Source: Phorcus lineatus (Eukaryota > Mollusca > Gastropoda > Trochida > Trochidae). Taken from it: a stretch of DNA of 64,000 nt. The notes beneath the pieces were generated by a model. That model was not told the origin of the DNA, made no database searches, and saw only the letters and a list, made by a program, of their open reading frames with translations. Positions 50,180 through 62,053 of the stretch are shown here, piece by piece (position 1 is the stretch's first letter; each line of letters begins with the position of its first letter). Both the position numbers and the translations under genes were made by a program. The stretch lies in contig OV121090.1 of assembly GCA_921293015.1 (NCBI GenBank), forward strand, positions 35,065,082-35,129,081, read 5' to 3'.

Positions 50180-51480
50180 TGTAGACAGAAAACAAAACAG
50201 ACGAACTCCTAGAAATCTATTTATTTTCCAAAAAAATGTAAATTACTTTTAGTGTCTTCCAAATACGTACAAATATATTTTGTGGTGTATTTATTTCATT
50301 TTTATCTGTTCTTGTAATTAGTTTAAGTACTATCGCTCATGCGAGATGTAACACCCTATGAAAATGACGTAGTAATAGTTGTAAAATGAATGAATTCGCG
50401 TGATTGTTATGAATGAAAAAGTAGTTCCGTCAGAAGATGACCTAAGTGAAAGTTCAACGGTTATCCAATCAAATCGTTAGAATACGGGTCAAATGGTTAC
50501 GACACAGGTCAATGCGACACGAAACTTGTGTGACGTACGGGAGTAGTATGCAACTGCCTATACGCTGATCACGTGGGTAATAAATGAACAGCCGTAAGCT
50601 AATTTCTAAATCATTCACGTGATAATATTCTTTTTTGAACTTTGTTTTCTTCTACTGTCTGTTTGGTCTTCGTTGTTGTTTCAGGTTTTATGAGAGTGAT
50701 CTTTCTCTCCGCAGTGAAACCATCGTTTATCAGATCAGCTATGTGTTAAAGTTGGTGTTTGCTAACACGAAGAATTCTTTTATTCTGGGCTTATACCCCT
50801 TATACATTCCACTGACCAAAGTTGAAAATATATATTAGATAATCTTTTTTTTTATTTAGGAAATCAGAAACCGGATAAAATGATCAGTTGGCAGTTTGAT
50901 GTTGGCAAATTACCAGGTAGGTAGGTGGATGGATTTAAGAGCAATTATTTTAATCCAAAACGACCACTGACCACGTGTGATAAAACGTTCAACTATGATG
51001 TGATGTAGATGCAATCATGTTTAGCAGTATTCTTTACAATATTCAAACTTGATGTTTTGACTTCGCGAAACATTACATTTTATCTAATGATAGTCACCTG
51101 ATAGGTAGGGAAGTGGGCATGCCCCGTTCCGGCTGAAAATATCTGTTTGAGCCTAGCAATAAAGTTTTTTTTACCAGAATTTAAAGAAATGATCTCTTAC
51201 CAACTCGTCTTCAAGTTGTTTGCCTTTCCATCCGTCTTTTCTATCATCTTCTCAATCCCTTTTCTCCTTGAGCTGTCTACTCTCTATTGAATGCTTGACA
51301 TCACTTTAAATACCAACTAAGTTACGCACTCACTCACTCCAAGATGTTTGGCCTATATGTTGGTTTTTGTCAATCTGAACAAAAGCTTTCAAAGATCCAT
51401 CCCGGGGAACGGTACGAATGCGATGTTTTACACATTAACTAAGGATGGTTTATATCTATTTCACCTTTACCCCGTTTCAA

Positions 51481-51974
51481 CACAACTTGCACCAAAGCAT
51501 AAACTGACAAGAAATATTTACGCACATCTACAAATTATCTGTTTTCCCATTATGTTTAAGGTTCAAACATATTCAGAAGAATAGAATGGCTATGAATTAG
51601 CGTTTAAAATATATACATTTAGATGTCCTGATAACAATTTGAATTATGATTTATGTCAATGTTACATTGAATATGAAAAAAAGATTATATTTCAGGTCAT
51701 CTTTCACACACTTTTGCAACAAATCATCAACTTGATGAAGATATGTGATGAAATATACCACATGCAAAAAGACAAGTAGTAGAAACAAATACACAACAGA
51801 CTAATATATAATGATAAATGTTATCACAGATACATAACATTAATGACTAGGACACACTTTTCTGACATAGTGACATTGCATATGAAATATTAATAAGTAC
51901 GATTAATTTTGTACTTTTTTACCCAAAATAAGACAGAAAAGCTCATTTGATCATTTTATTATTTAAAAATCATA
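51481..51974. other. AT-rich spacer between duplicate copy A and the LINE
   Basis: No homology to copy B and no feature recognised. Confidence 0.4.
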
Positions 51975-53632
51975 AATCAATTTAAAAGACTAGAAATTTT
52001 ATGGCTGGGATCAAAGAAACGTTCGAGAATGAAACTTTGCCCCGAGTGGAAGCTAAACTGGGATCAAGACTCCTTTACACTTTTGGGAATTCACTTTAGT
52101 CTAGATCTTGAGGACATGGTTAAAATGAATTACGATGAAAAGCTCATAAAATGTCAAACTTTAATGAACCTGTGGTCTGTCAGAAACCTCACTCCGCTTA
52201 AATTGGTAGAAACACTATATTAAAATCACTTATTCTTCCGAAACTTAACCATCTTTTTACAACAATCCCAAACCCACCTGAAAACGTCATTAAAGATTTC
52301 CAAAGCAAATGTTTCAAATTCATTTGGAAAAATAAACCTGATAAAATAAAAAGAGGCCACGTTATCTGCAATACAGATGACGGAGGTTTCAATGTTCCCA
52401 AGATAAAAGAAATTATCCAAGCGCAAAAGCTATCCGTCCTTAGACGTAACTATAAGAAACGAACATCTTGGTCTAATTTAATTGAAATGAACCTGCCTAA
52501 AATCAATTCAATGGACATTTAAGAACTTAATTGTCATCATTTAAAGAACGAAATCACGCAAGATATTAGAAATCCGTTCTATATAGACTTAGTATCATCT
52601 TGGCTTGACTTTGTAAAAAATATCTCATCCCAAGCAGTTACAGACATTCCTAATGAAACAATATGGCACAACTCAAACATTATGATCGGTAAACAAACTA
52701 TTTATTACCCAGACTGGAACTCCAAAAGAATTCACTTTATAAATGACCTTTTGGATGAGAACGACTGTTTTCTAGACTTTATAGGATTTAAGAAAATATA
52801 TGATATTAATACAAACTTTATTCTCTATTATGGCTTGATTCAAGCAATAAAAGCATACATAAAATCAATGGGATTTACGCAAGTAAAAAAGTTAGAATTA
52901 CCAACTTTTCCTCTCAATATAAAACATCTCTGCAAAGAAAACAAAGGATCTAGACACTACTATTCAATCCTTATTCAGAGTCAATGCATAAAAAATCACC
53001 ATATTAACAAGTGGAATTTCGAATTACAAAGCAACATTCCTAATATAGCATGGAACAAATACAACAAGATACCTTTCGGATGCACTACTCATACAAACAT
53101 ACAATGGTTTCAATACAAAATTCTACACCATATCCTACCAACAAATACTCGACTTTACAAAATTGGATATTTGAAGTCTGACCTATGTGATTTCTGTTCA
53201 AGACATCCTGATACTATCCAACATTTATTCTGGGAATGTGATTTTGTGAGACCACTGTGGACAAAATTGGAAGATTGGCTGAAAGAGAAAGCGCAAATCG
53301 AAATACATTTTGATAAACAAAAGATTCTTATTGGCTTCCCAGACAGAAACAACGACCCGTTAAACATTATTATTCTGATTTTCAAAAAAACAATTTTCGA
53401 TCTTAAACTCAAAAGGCCGCCAACCTTCCAAACACTAATTTCTAAAGTCCACGATTATTATAATGTTACTAAATGTGAAGCTGAAATGTCTAACAAAATC
53501 GATATGTTCTATAAATTCTGGTCATCCTGTCATTTTTTATTCATATAAATGTAACGTGTGATTGATACCTACATGTATATATTTTCGAAATAAAAGTTTA
53601 AATTAAAAAAAAATCAATCAATCAATTTAAAA
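51975..53632 (+). mobile_element. 5'-truncated LINE with 13-bp TSD and A-rich tail
   Basis: The element body (51988-53619) is flanked by a perfect 13-bp direct repeat AATCAATTTAAAA at 51975-51987 and 53620-53632, so it arose by target-primed reverse transcription. The 3' end has a stop at 53546-53548, a polyadenylation signal AATAAA at 53589-53594, nine A at 53605-53613 and short TCAA repeats. Only about the last 1.6 kb of an expected 5-7 kb element is present; the 5' truncation falls inside the reverse transcriptase ORF. It sits between the two copies of the segmental duplication. Confidence 0.93.
51988..53548 (+). pseudogene. LINE ORF2 C-terminal fragment (reverse transcriptase thumb to zf-RVT)
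   Basis: Frame 1 (51988-52223) reads EILWLGSKKRSRMKLCPEWK then FTLLGIHFSLDLEDM, the post-catalytic part of a non-LTR reverse transcriptase. A frameshift near 52197-52204 moves to a second frame with ILKSLILPKLNHLF and FKFIWKNKPDKIKRG. An in-frame TAA at 52520-52522 interrupts this frame. From 52682 it is open for 288 codons to 53548. That piece carries the C-terminal zinc-binding motif of LINE ORF2, LCDFCSRHPDTIQHLFWEC (Cys169, Cys172, His181, Cys186 of the open piece). The pattern resembles L1/Tx1-type elements, but the clade is not resolved. One frameshift and one stop over 1.56 kb suggest moderate age, younger than the mariner relic. The catalytic YADD region and endonuclease are missing. 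Confidence 0.93.
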
Positions 53633-54709
53633 CATCATTTCAGTGTTAAACAAACAAGATTTTGAGTTTCATTTTCACACATGCACTGACAAAGCAATTA
53701 TCCATCACCATGTCGAAAACCAGCTACAATCAATCACCTAGGCCTATTACTATAAAACGTCATATATTTCTCCAACTGAGAGTTTAGGGGAAACGATGAG
53801 CGGGTACTTTTTGTCAACGAGTTTGGAAAGCGCCAATCAGGCAGCTGAGCAATACGGCAGTTCTTCCGCACGATAAAATCAACTTTGATAATCGTTATGA
53901 ATCACTGAATTCCCCTGATTATCATCTCAGGATCAATTTGTAAACCACTAGTTGACCTCACTAGACCTCAGATGTATACATGACAGACATGGATATTGAT
54001 GTACCTGGTTAGTTGTTATTTGCTCAAGCTCATTGTCAAGCTGTACGTTATGTTTAGTTGACATCTGTTTATCATTATTAACACGACTCCATCTACGAGT
54101 TACACATTTAAATTGAACTTGTACTGATAAAACGTATAATTGATAATGCTTATGCAGTGCATATAAAATAACTGCATCTAGTGAATGTTTAATGTTTAAG
54201 TCCGATTGCACTTTCATCGAGTTACGGTAAATAAGCCACACCTGTTTCTGTAATAGCTATTTCATATCCACCTTATAACCACGGGTGTGAAACAACCCAG
54301 TGAAAAAAATAGATCAAAATATAACCGGCTTTATCACGACGAAATTAAAAGGAATAACATGTAAAATATATTGTAAATTCTTTTGGGATTTTAACAAAAT
54401 CATCTAATCAGTAAAGTATTGAGAAATTTGTTGCAACCATATTTACTGGTTCCAACCGAATATGACCTTAATGTGACAGCTATCATGCGATGAAATCATT
54501 TTTGTAAATTTAATACAATGGAACATATATACCGCATATTCTTGGAGATGATGTACGCTAGCGTTGAGATTATCGACCTGCTCGGAAGTAGCTTGTTTAA
54601 TTAACACCCAGTACACTTAAAGAGATTTGCCACATTAAATGCGAACGTGATATTTACTTGTTTTAGCAGTAAGAAGTCGAAATTCAGCGTCTGATGTAAC
54701 ATTTATGCT

Positions 54710-54938
54710 AATAACTTCTACTAAGCACTTACAACAAATAGTTGTCTTTTTGTCTCCTGTGAATACGTAAAATTATGTTTGAGTCATTGGCGCGCGACAT
54801 TGTACGGTTTTCGACCACAAATTCTTTCACAATACTGAACTCATAAGCATAAGAAATGACCAATACTTCTCTATCAAACAACACTGTTAATGAAGTTTGA
54901 CAAATTTGACCCAAACAACATACTATCTGCCCCTTTAA
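54710..54938 (+). mobile_element. TTAA MITE, right part (copy g)
   Basis: AAAATTATGTTTGAGTCATT then GGCGCGCG (near 54770) and TGAAGTTTGACAAATTTGAC (54893) match copy d. The right end CTGCCCCT meets TTAA at 54935-54938. The left end cannot be defined; similarity fades before about 54710. Confidence 0.75.
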
Positions 54939-55297
54939 CTGCCAGATTGGTGTCCAGGCACGATTCGTAGCAAATTGTCTGGTAGCGTTACCAAAGTAGT
55001 TTGACCCTTTTTTATCTAAAATGTTTGATATCATCTTTAGTTAAGATCATATATATGTCATATTGTGGTCACATTTCCTTTAGTGAAATAACATTATCAT
55101 CAACATTAACAATTCCTGATTGATTATAAGAATGATTGTAAAATGTATCTAGTAGACATAGTCTGACCTGGAATAGTGGTTCTCATTTAGAGGACCTATG
55201 CATAGATAACAAGAGAGCATACCAAAGTCTTCCTTGAACCCTTTGTAGACCATGTAGACCTTAGTTCGGTGTTGCGAGGTTTTCAAAATGAACTACT

Positions 55298-55408
55298 GGG
55301 CCTCCTTTCACAAAGGTGATCGTAAGTCCTTAAGGTAACCTTAGTGCAATGTTAAAGTATGGGAGTTAAGGTTAACCTTAGTTAAGGTAGCTTTGTGAAA
55401 GCAGGCCC
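55298..55408. mobile_element. 111-bp foldback MITE with GGGCC termini
   Basis: The left arm GGGCCTCCTTTCACAAAGGT and the reverse complement of the right arm GGGCCTGCTTTCACAAAGCT are inverted repeats. The centre also folds (GTTAAGGTTAACCTTAG). It has the same size and GGGCC ends as 20553-20661. Sequences of the type GGGCCT..TTTCACAAAG are common short repeats in marine invertebrate genomes (recalled, not searched). It lies in a part of copy B absent from copy A. Confidence 0.8.
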
Positions 55409-58047
55409 TGGTAAAGTTGGCACAGCATCTACGGCCCTTAGTTAGTTCAAAGAAATTCGGGTATCATGGTACATCTCCGACTTAAATCTGTCCTGGAAGA
55501 TGTATCCAGCATCAGTTATCAGTTACATGATCAATTCAAGTCCATTTTGAAACGAAATCGCTAATTCCGAATATTTCTTTGATTATAATCAATAAAAGAA
55601 TATTTTGTGTTTCTGGCCTATAAAATGCTCAACTTGAAACGGGGTTTGCCTTGGAAGGTACTGTTTTCAACTGATATCAGATTCAAGTTTTGTTTTTGAA
55701 TAAGCATTATTTAAACGTTGATTTCAATGCCCTACGACATATAACACTATGGGTATATAAATAGTAATTACTTAAGTGGTGGATCACTCGCCACCCAATT
55801 TCTAAACATTTTTATATAAAGCACACTCCCAACAAAGGAGATATGACGATTGAGGGGGGTAAATTTCATGCGGCACTGACAAATCGCATTTATGAATTCT
55901 TTCGTCCCTATTTCACTTTTGTACTAGGCGTGGCTTCGAGTCAAGTTTCCATGATTTTGTCAAAGTTTTCCCCAGTCTCATTAGGTCAGACAGACAGATA
56001 ATTCTGTTTATGTCTCACTCGCAACTACACGTAACATGAATTCACATCTTTGAAATAAGTCAACCTTAAGTGTGACTACGACAAGTCGCTCAGAGACAAT
56101 ATTACTTAACTTGTGAAAAGGTACATGTTAAAATATATATTTACAAAATACAACGTTAAATATGCACATTTCACTATCTTCTTGAGCGCCAGTTAAAATA
56201 AGCTTAACCGTATAAAACACCATGCCCTATCGTAAAAATACAATGGCACGTTTGGAAAGGATCAAAATTAGATCCCTAGAATTAAAAATACAATAAAACT
56301 TATCTTCTGAAGACAGAAAAATAAAAGTTAATATTTTACTTTGCTTTGGTGGTGATTGCAAAACAGGGGTATAAAAACGTTTGATAAAATTGTTTTATGT
56401 TATTTTCTCATCCGATTGTTGTAAGTAATTTGAATTAATCATAATTATGCGTTACCCCTCCTCTTTAAAAGGTTCATGAGATATTTAATTATCTGAGTGA
56501 TAGTGTTTGTTTGTCGAAAAATCAAATTCGATTTTCAAATTCAATGTACATTTGGTTACCCCAGGTTCATTTCTAGGAAATCACTGAATTTTACATGTGG
56601 TGTGATTTTCTCCCGAAATATAACATTCGAACTATTATGTATAGTGTTGCAAATTTATCATGCCTCATGCCGGACTCCAGCTTGAGAAGGTTTGATATTT
56701 TGATTGCTAAGGTTTGATATCTTGTTTTCTAATTTTTGTTTTCTAATGTATAGCATTAAGTCGCCCATCAATGCTTGGCATGCAATCCGTCTAGACAGGA
56801 AGTAGAAGATCACGATTCGTTTGTTAAATATCTAAGACATCTTTATTTCTCATGAATCAAACACTGTTCTGTTATTATGAAGAATTCAATAACTAAACTT
56901 CACCAGCGCAGGTAGATAAAATCTCTAAATCTTTTATGTAGGTTGCCATGAAGGAATGTTTAACCTGCCGACGCCATTATCAACGCTAAGTCTCTGTTCA
57001 TTTTGAAATATTTAACCGGTGCGTTAACTAGTTTACTTTATATACTTTACGAGCTTTTTAGCAATTAAAATAAAACCATGGTTAAATTTACTTTGTATGA
57101 TTCTTAAGGTTTAAGCCTATGGGAAAAAATCTCATCTATGGTGTTAACACTTTCAGACTCTTAACAACTTAAATTAACAAATTAGCAACCCAATTACATG
57201 GAACTCAAACTTTGTTTATAAAGTTTGTAAGAAACTGACTCAATTTTCTGGGTCCCACTTGTTGCCTGTCATCCTCCTCTCCGCCTTGTCTCTAGGGCAT
57301 AGTGATCAGTTATTGACAGTTATTGAGTCACAATTTTAACATTATGACTTCCCATTGTCTAAAGTGTGCACATACTTTGAGAAGAAACGAACAAGCATTG
57401 CAGTGAGACGTAGGGTAACTCTTATGTTCCTCGGTTTGAGATCTCTCTATATTATTTGATGAAAGAGTTGCAGTTGATAAGATGTAAGTCAATAAGTTTT
57501 CATGCATCATATTGTAAACGAAATGATGTCAATTGAGAGATGAACCAATTGTTATTGACTACAACATTTACCGTCCAGGTTCATCTGAAAGACGTTTGTG
57601 ACACTTGTAAAGGTGATGAGAACTGACTTTGCCGACTTCTTCTGACTTGTACACCTCCAATGATGTGCTAATATGTTAATAATAGTAAGGATCCAATCCA
57701 CATTTAATCAGTTGTCTAAGGTTTAACATGTCTGAATAAAGGAATAACTATTGGTAGAGGTAGTTGCTTTTAAACCATGACAAAAACGAGAAAAGGCAAG
57801 AAAAACAAAATGGACTGTAAAGCTAAAATATACAATAATTTCCCCTGACACGAAAAAACACCTTTTGTATCTGTAGCAGTTGCACAAATGGGCATAAATA
57901 ACCCAGGATTATCTATCAACACAGTAAAGTTCGATCATAATGAATGATATTATGAATATGATATTGAGAACTCAAGATTTATATAATTGGTATGAATGTA
58001 AATTTTAAAAAACATCATTATGCTAAAACAAAAGTTGATTTAATTTG

Positions 58048-58104
58048 GAGCAAGGCCCTTTTTTTCCTTCTTGGTTCTCGGCCCTTTTGTCCTTGGGCCC
58101 TTCT
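58048..58104. repeat. short GGCCCTT-rich repeat patch
   Basis: GGCCCTT occurs three times in about 50 bp, separated by T- and C-rich sequence. It lies at the right edge of an interval missing from copy A. Confidence 0.4.
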
Positions 58105-60170
58105 ACTAACAAGTCTGCAGGTCTTTGTCAAAGTCTTCTATATCTCCATCAAGTGATAAGATAGTCCGGCAGTACTTTCTTTACTTTCGTCATTGTCAAA
58201 TAAAAAACTATTTCTTTCAGTCAATGTCGACAACAAGGTTTTGTCATATGAAACTTTGAAAATAATTATGAAATTTAAGATCAAGATTTGAATATTGCGT
58301 TCATAAACAAGGATATTGTATTTAAGCTATCAATTCTTAGCAATGTATTGTTCTTTCACACCATATAGTGTTTGTGCTCTCTGCATTATCAGCATGGGTA
58401 CGCACTACCTTATAAAACAAGTCCCTGGCGTTTTGCCACATGAATTTTGGTAATCTTAAACTTCAACTTCAACATGGCCATATAATAATATATGTGTTAA
58501 CGGTCTTTTGTTTATCATTAAGTCATCTTGTTTAGAGAAAAATACATATATTGCACGTGTACATCAGTACTATTGTTTTTGAAAGTGAACTCCTTATGCA
58601 AACTCCATCAGTGAAGAATTTGAAGAATGTTTACAGACCCGAGACACATACATGTAGTCATCAGATATCAGTTTAGTTGCTTGATTATCGCTTTTTAAGT
58701 GCCAACACTGAGTTTGGTACAGACTTAAACCTAAACCACTGGATAGAATTACTTACTTTATATCACAACTGTGTCTGGTTGATAATCGCTCTGACTTACT
58801 TGTGGAAGTGAAGTCATCATACTTCCACTGAGTTGGGTATTAACTGATATTGAGCTGAAGTTAATATGTGGTGTGAAGACGAGGAAGGAATTTTTCCGGC
58901 AATTGGTTGACCAATATACATTTAAAGAATCTCCAGCTAGCCAACCAGTTCACTGAAGTAGAGGGATCATCAAAGTGTCTGAACAGTTTATGACTTTCAT
59001 GCAAACTCTTGATACCAAATGCTTTGCTTTCATGTAGATGCATGTTTGTTTGAAAATGTTTATTTCTGTAACGCTAACCAAAGCTTAAACATGAAATTTC
59101 ACCCATATGAAGGTTTAAATGAATATTTTCTCTAGTGTTATTTTGATAGTTAATTCACACAGGTTAACAAAACACACAAAAACAGTATTATAATAAAATG
59201 GGTCAAGAATTTGATTTGCATCATTTCTTTCAAAATATTTTAAAATTTCGTATATTCACCCACATGTAATTGTGGTTCTTATTGCAAATATCATGCAATG
59301 TGGATCGTTTTTGCATTGTTTTAACTGAACTGACAAAGCATCATCCTTTGTCTGTGTGTAAATATTCATTTTTGGTAATAATCATGAAATTGCCAGGTCA
59401 GTGGTGACGGGGTTTTTTTCTAAAACGAAATAGTCTGACGGGTCGAATTTTCAAAATTTCAGTTTCTTTAATTCAAAAACAAAATGTTCCTCGACTATAA
59501 CAGAAAAACCCGATGTACTTTGAAAAGCATGAAAGGAAATACGTTAGCTATTTTAACGATTTGCATCATTTATTAAAGATCTTCTGGACAGATATAAATT
59601 ATATAATCTTGCGTTTTTTTCAAAATTCTTACCTTTTGTGAGTTTAACAAGTTGGCACAGTGTGAGATGGGAATCAAATATATTTTTCAGTAATTGAAAA
59701 ACAGTATATTGCAGCAATGGAATCTTTTCAAAACATTTTGTCGTGTAACGATGCCACATGATGAAAGCCGTTAAAGATATCCAATGGCACAGAGAAATAA
59801 CACCTTGCCGAGCAATAAAGTAATTATACCCAGAATTGAAATGAAATTATGGTTACCATATTCGTTATTGAGTTCTCTCCCTTTGTATACCGACTTGTTT
59901 TCCACGTTGTATGGTCTATCTATTTGTTCTGTTTCGAATTGAAGAGCAATGAAAAATACTCACGATTCTCCATATACATGTTTGTTTTGACTCGAATCTG
60001 AATACCTAAAACTTCCGTACTGATGAAGTTGTTTTGCCGTTTTTAACATTAAGACATTGCTTTGAAAATTGTTTGAATATTTCAGCCTTAGAAATATATG
60101 ATAATGGACATACGCATTAAATATATAAGATAAAGATACGAAAGATGTGTAAAGGTTGTCAATCTCTCCA

Positions 60171-60303
60171 TGTGTGTGTGTGTGGGTGTTTGTGTGTGTG
60201 TGTTTGTGTGAGTTTAAGTTTGTGTGAGTATTAGGTGTGTGTGTGCGTGTGTGGGTGTGAGTATGCGTGTGTGGGTGTGGGTGGGTGGGTGTATGTGTGT
60301 GTG
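60171..60303. repeat. (GT)n-rich microsatellite
   Basis: Imperfect GT/GGGT/GTTT repeats, interrupted, G-rich on the plus strand. Confidence 0.95.
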
Positions 60304-60870
60304 ATTCAAATTTCTATATTAAATTAGATAACAACAATTCAGTCGACATGTTAAAATTACCAAATATCCCTTCAAAAGGATAGAAGCTTAAAAATCTCAT
60401 CGGGAGTGAGAACAACTGAAACAACTTGATAGCACTAAATTGTTCCACTTGAGACCTTGACTCGATCAACCTGACTAATGTGCTCTTTTATCCGAATGTG
60501 ATGGTTACGATCAAACCTCTCGTTTCCACAGATCTAGACACTGACCGGCACGTTCTGTCAGCCGGTCACAATGAGGACACACCAAGAGGGGGAAGGATTC
60601 CTTATTAATGACTTCGTGTATATTTTGTTATATTTTGGTATCAAATAAAAGGCATACGTATGGATATCAACCCCTTTTTTGTGGGTCACAACGACTCTAG
60701 GCTATTTATATGTTTCCCTTGCTGACAGAGAATTTTGTGGTTTCTGGACAAAGTTTTCAAAGGGCTCTTCTGAGGAAGGTTAATGGTTCAGTGTCTAAGA
60801 CTGAGACGTTGCTCATAACTCAAGGATGGTTTATATTTATTTAGGAGATAAACCTAGTGTGTTTGAAAAT

Positions 60871-61924
60871 CAGAGACATGTTAAACTGCATTGATAGCGA
60901 GTAAATTTTTAATTGAAACCGAACGCGCAGCTTTTTCAGATAGAAATCAAACAAATCATTATTTTAATGTCCTTCGTAATTATTCAGCTTCTTCAAAGGA
61001 AAATTTCATTGTTATTTTTCTGTTTGTCATTTTTTTAATTCTTTAATCATTCTCATTTTTATCATATTGATATCAAAAATCAAGAAAATCAATGCAGTTG
61101 CGAAACATGCAGCGGTTTATATTTCCGTGTCCTTGAGTATTCTATCGATTCCATTACAGAAAGCTTGTAGGAGCCATGTTCATTTCCATAATGAGCCATT
61201 TCTTTAAGATTACATACTTTATTTCTTGAAAATGACTTGAAGTTTTTTAACGGTAAATATACTCAGCAAGTACATTGATATAAGATTATCTTCTAATATT
61301 GTACATCTATAATATGTTTTACGATTATTTGGTAAGAAGAAAAATAACATTTGATGCACCTGTCAATATTGAAAGTACATTGTTTCTTTAATGATAAAAA
61401 GATGACTTTGTGAAACTGAATAGGGCTGAGGGTTTTCATGTAAAAATGATTTCAAATATCTAAGCAACACCTGTCTTTTTCATAACCGTCGAGATAGAAA
61501 TTTATAATATTTGCTTTTTAAGTATCCATGCTCAAATGTTAAAACCCAGGTTTGCCCTCATTTCGCCTAGACCTCATTTCGCCTACTCCTGAAAAAAAAC
61601 CTCATTTCACCTACACTAAGTGCAAAGGGTCACTTCCTCACCCCTATTGTGAATTGTATAGCACATGACAGACATGAGCTGGACTTGAGTAAATGAACCA
61701 GTCCAATCAGTGGTATACAGGATTACTTTGATAATCTACTTTGAATCTTTTCCTTGTGCACTGTTGTTTGTATAAAGTATTTAAATGTATATCTTAGCGA
61801 TTGCTATTTCTTATTATCACTTTGATCAAGGAAATAGCTTAACAGAACATTGTTAACAGGACCATCTCATCTCAATTATTTTACGATTAATTTACGATTT
61901 CTAAGATTATGTGTAAGTCTGAAA
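60871..61924. other. unique AT-rich DNA
   Basis: Contains a short triple repeat CCTCATTTCGCCTA at about 61556-61612 (third unit TTTCACCTA). Nothing else recognised. Confidence 0.4.
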
Positions 61925-62053
61925 ATGGCACTTCTTCAGAGAGTTGAGATTGTTACGTCACAGAGAGATGGTCAGGAAGTTCTACATGCTGGGTACCGTT
62001 ACCGGCTGAATGTCAAGCGACAACTGGCTGTACGTACTGTATATACGTCTTGA
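61925..62053 (+). CDS. FLYWCH-type zinc-finger fragment or exon
   Basis: From the ATG at 61925 the frame reads MALLQRVEIVTSQRDGQEVL then HAGYRYRLNVKRQL and stops at 62051-62053. The pattern (I/V)VTSQR-x-x-x-x-LLHxGYRYR(L/M)N matches the first half of a FLYWCH zinc finger, a DNA-binding domain common in metazoan regulators and in MULE-type transposase derivatives. The domain should continue with TYWRC and the zinc ligands. Here it reads AVRTVYTS and stops, so no complete finger is encoded. Either the exon ends at a donor (GTACGT at 62030 after CTGGCT) with the rest in another exon, or this is a truncated pseudogene. I found no continuation downstream. Confidence 0.5.
   Translation: MALLQRVEIVTSQRDGQEVLHAGYRYRLNVKRQLAVRTVYTS

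Larger units (their letters stand above)
49170..51150. other. CpG-richer segment present only in duplicate copy A
   Basis: Homology to copy B stops after TGATGAAAGCC (49155; B 59760) and resumes at GCAATAAAG (51154; B 59812). About 2 kb is therefore either inserted in A or deleted from B. It has more CpG than its surroundings (for example 49440-49530 and 49830-50180). It also holds CCAAT (about 50466), CACGTG (about 50571) and small open frames on both strands. At 49647, ATGGCCACTGCACTTCTTTT followed by GACCTTC and GTGAGT could be a first exon with a donor site. No family was recognised and no gene is proven. Confidence 0.5.
43540..51480 (+). repeat. segmental duplication, copy A
   Basis: This interval aligns by eye, in order and in the same orientation, with 53760-60870. 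Anchors (A to B): ACTTTTTGTCGATGAG 44050 to 53808; TATACATGACAGGCATTGG 44200 to 53977; GTCACACCTGTTTAAGAG 44480 to 54235; TCTAGACAGGAACTAAAAGA 45765 to 56790; GTTGCCATGTAGC 45920 to 56942; TTTGAAGAATGTTTACAGCC 46747 to 58618; GTTAATATGTGGTGGGAATA 46934 to 58860; GCAATAAAGTTTTTTT 51154 to 59812; AAGGATGGTTTATATCTATT 51440 to 60822. Offsets range from about 8.7 to 12 kb because each copy has its own insertions and deletions. Identity in anchors looks about 70-85%, so the event is old. No exon was identified. Confidence 0.85.
53760..60870 (+). repeat. segmental duplication, copy B
   Basis: Counterpart of copy A (anchors are given there). It differs in having extra sequence at about 55230-56460 (containing the 55298-55408 foldback) and about 57000-58060, and a GT-rich insertion at about 60020-60750. 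It lacks TTAA copy f, the expanded 44-bp array and the 49170-51150 segment. Reading frames in conserved blocks are not preserved between copies, so the duplicated content looks non-coding or long dead. Confidence 0.85.

Noticed and set aside
52682-53548. 288-codon open frame as a stand-alone host gene
   Set aside because: It continues upstream, through a stop and a frameshift, into LINE reverse transcriptase sequence and carries the LINE C-terminal zinc motif.
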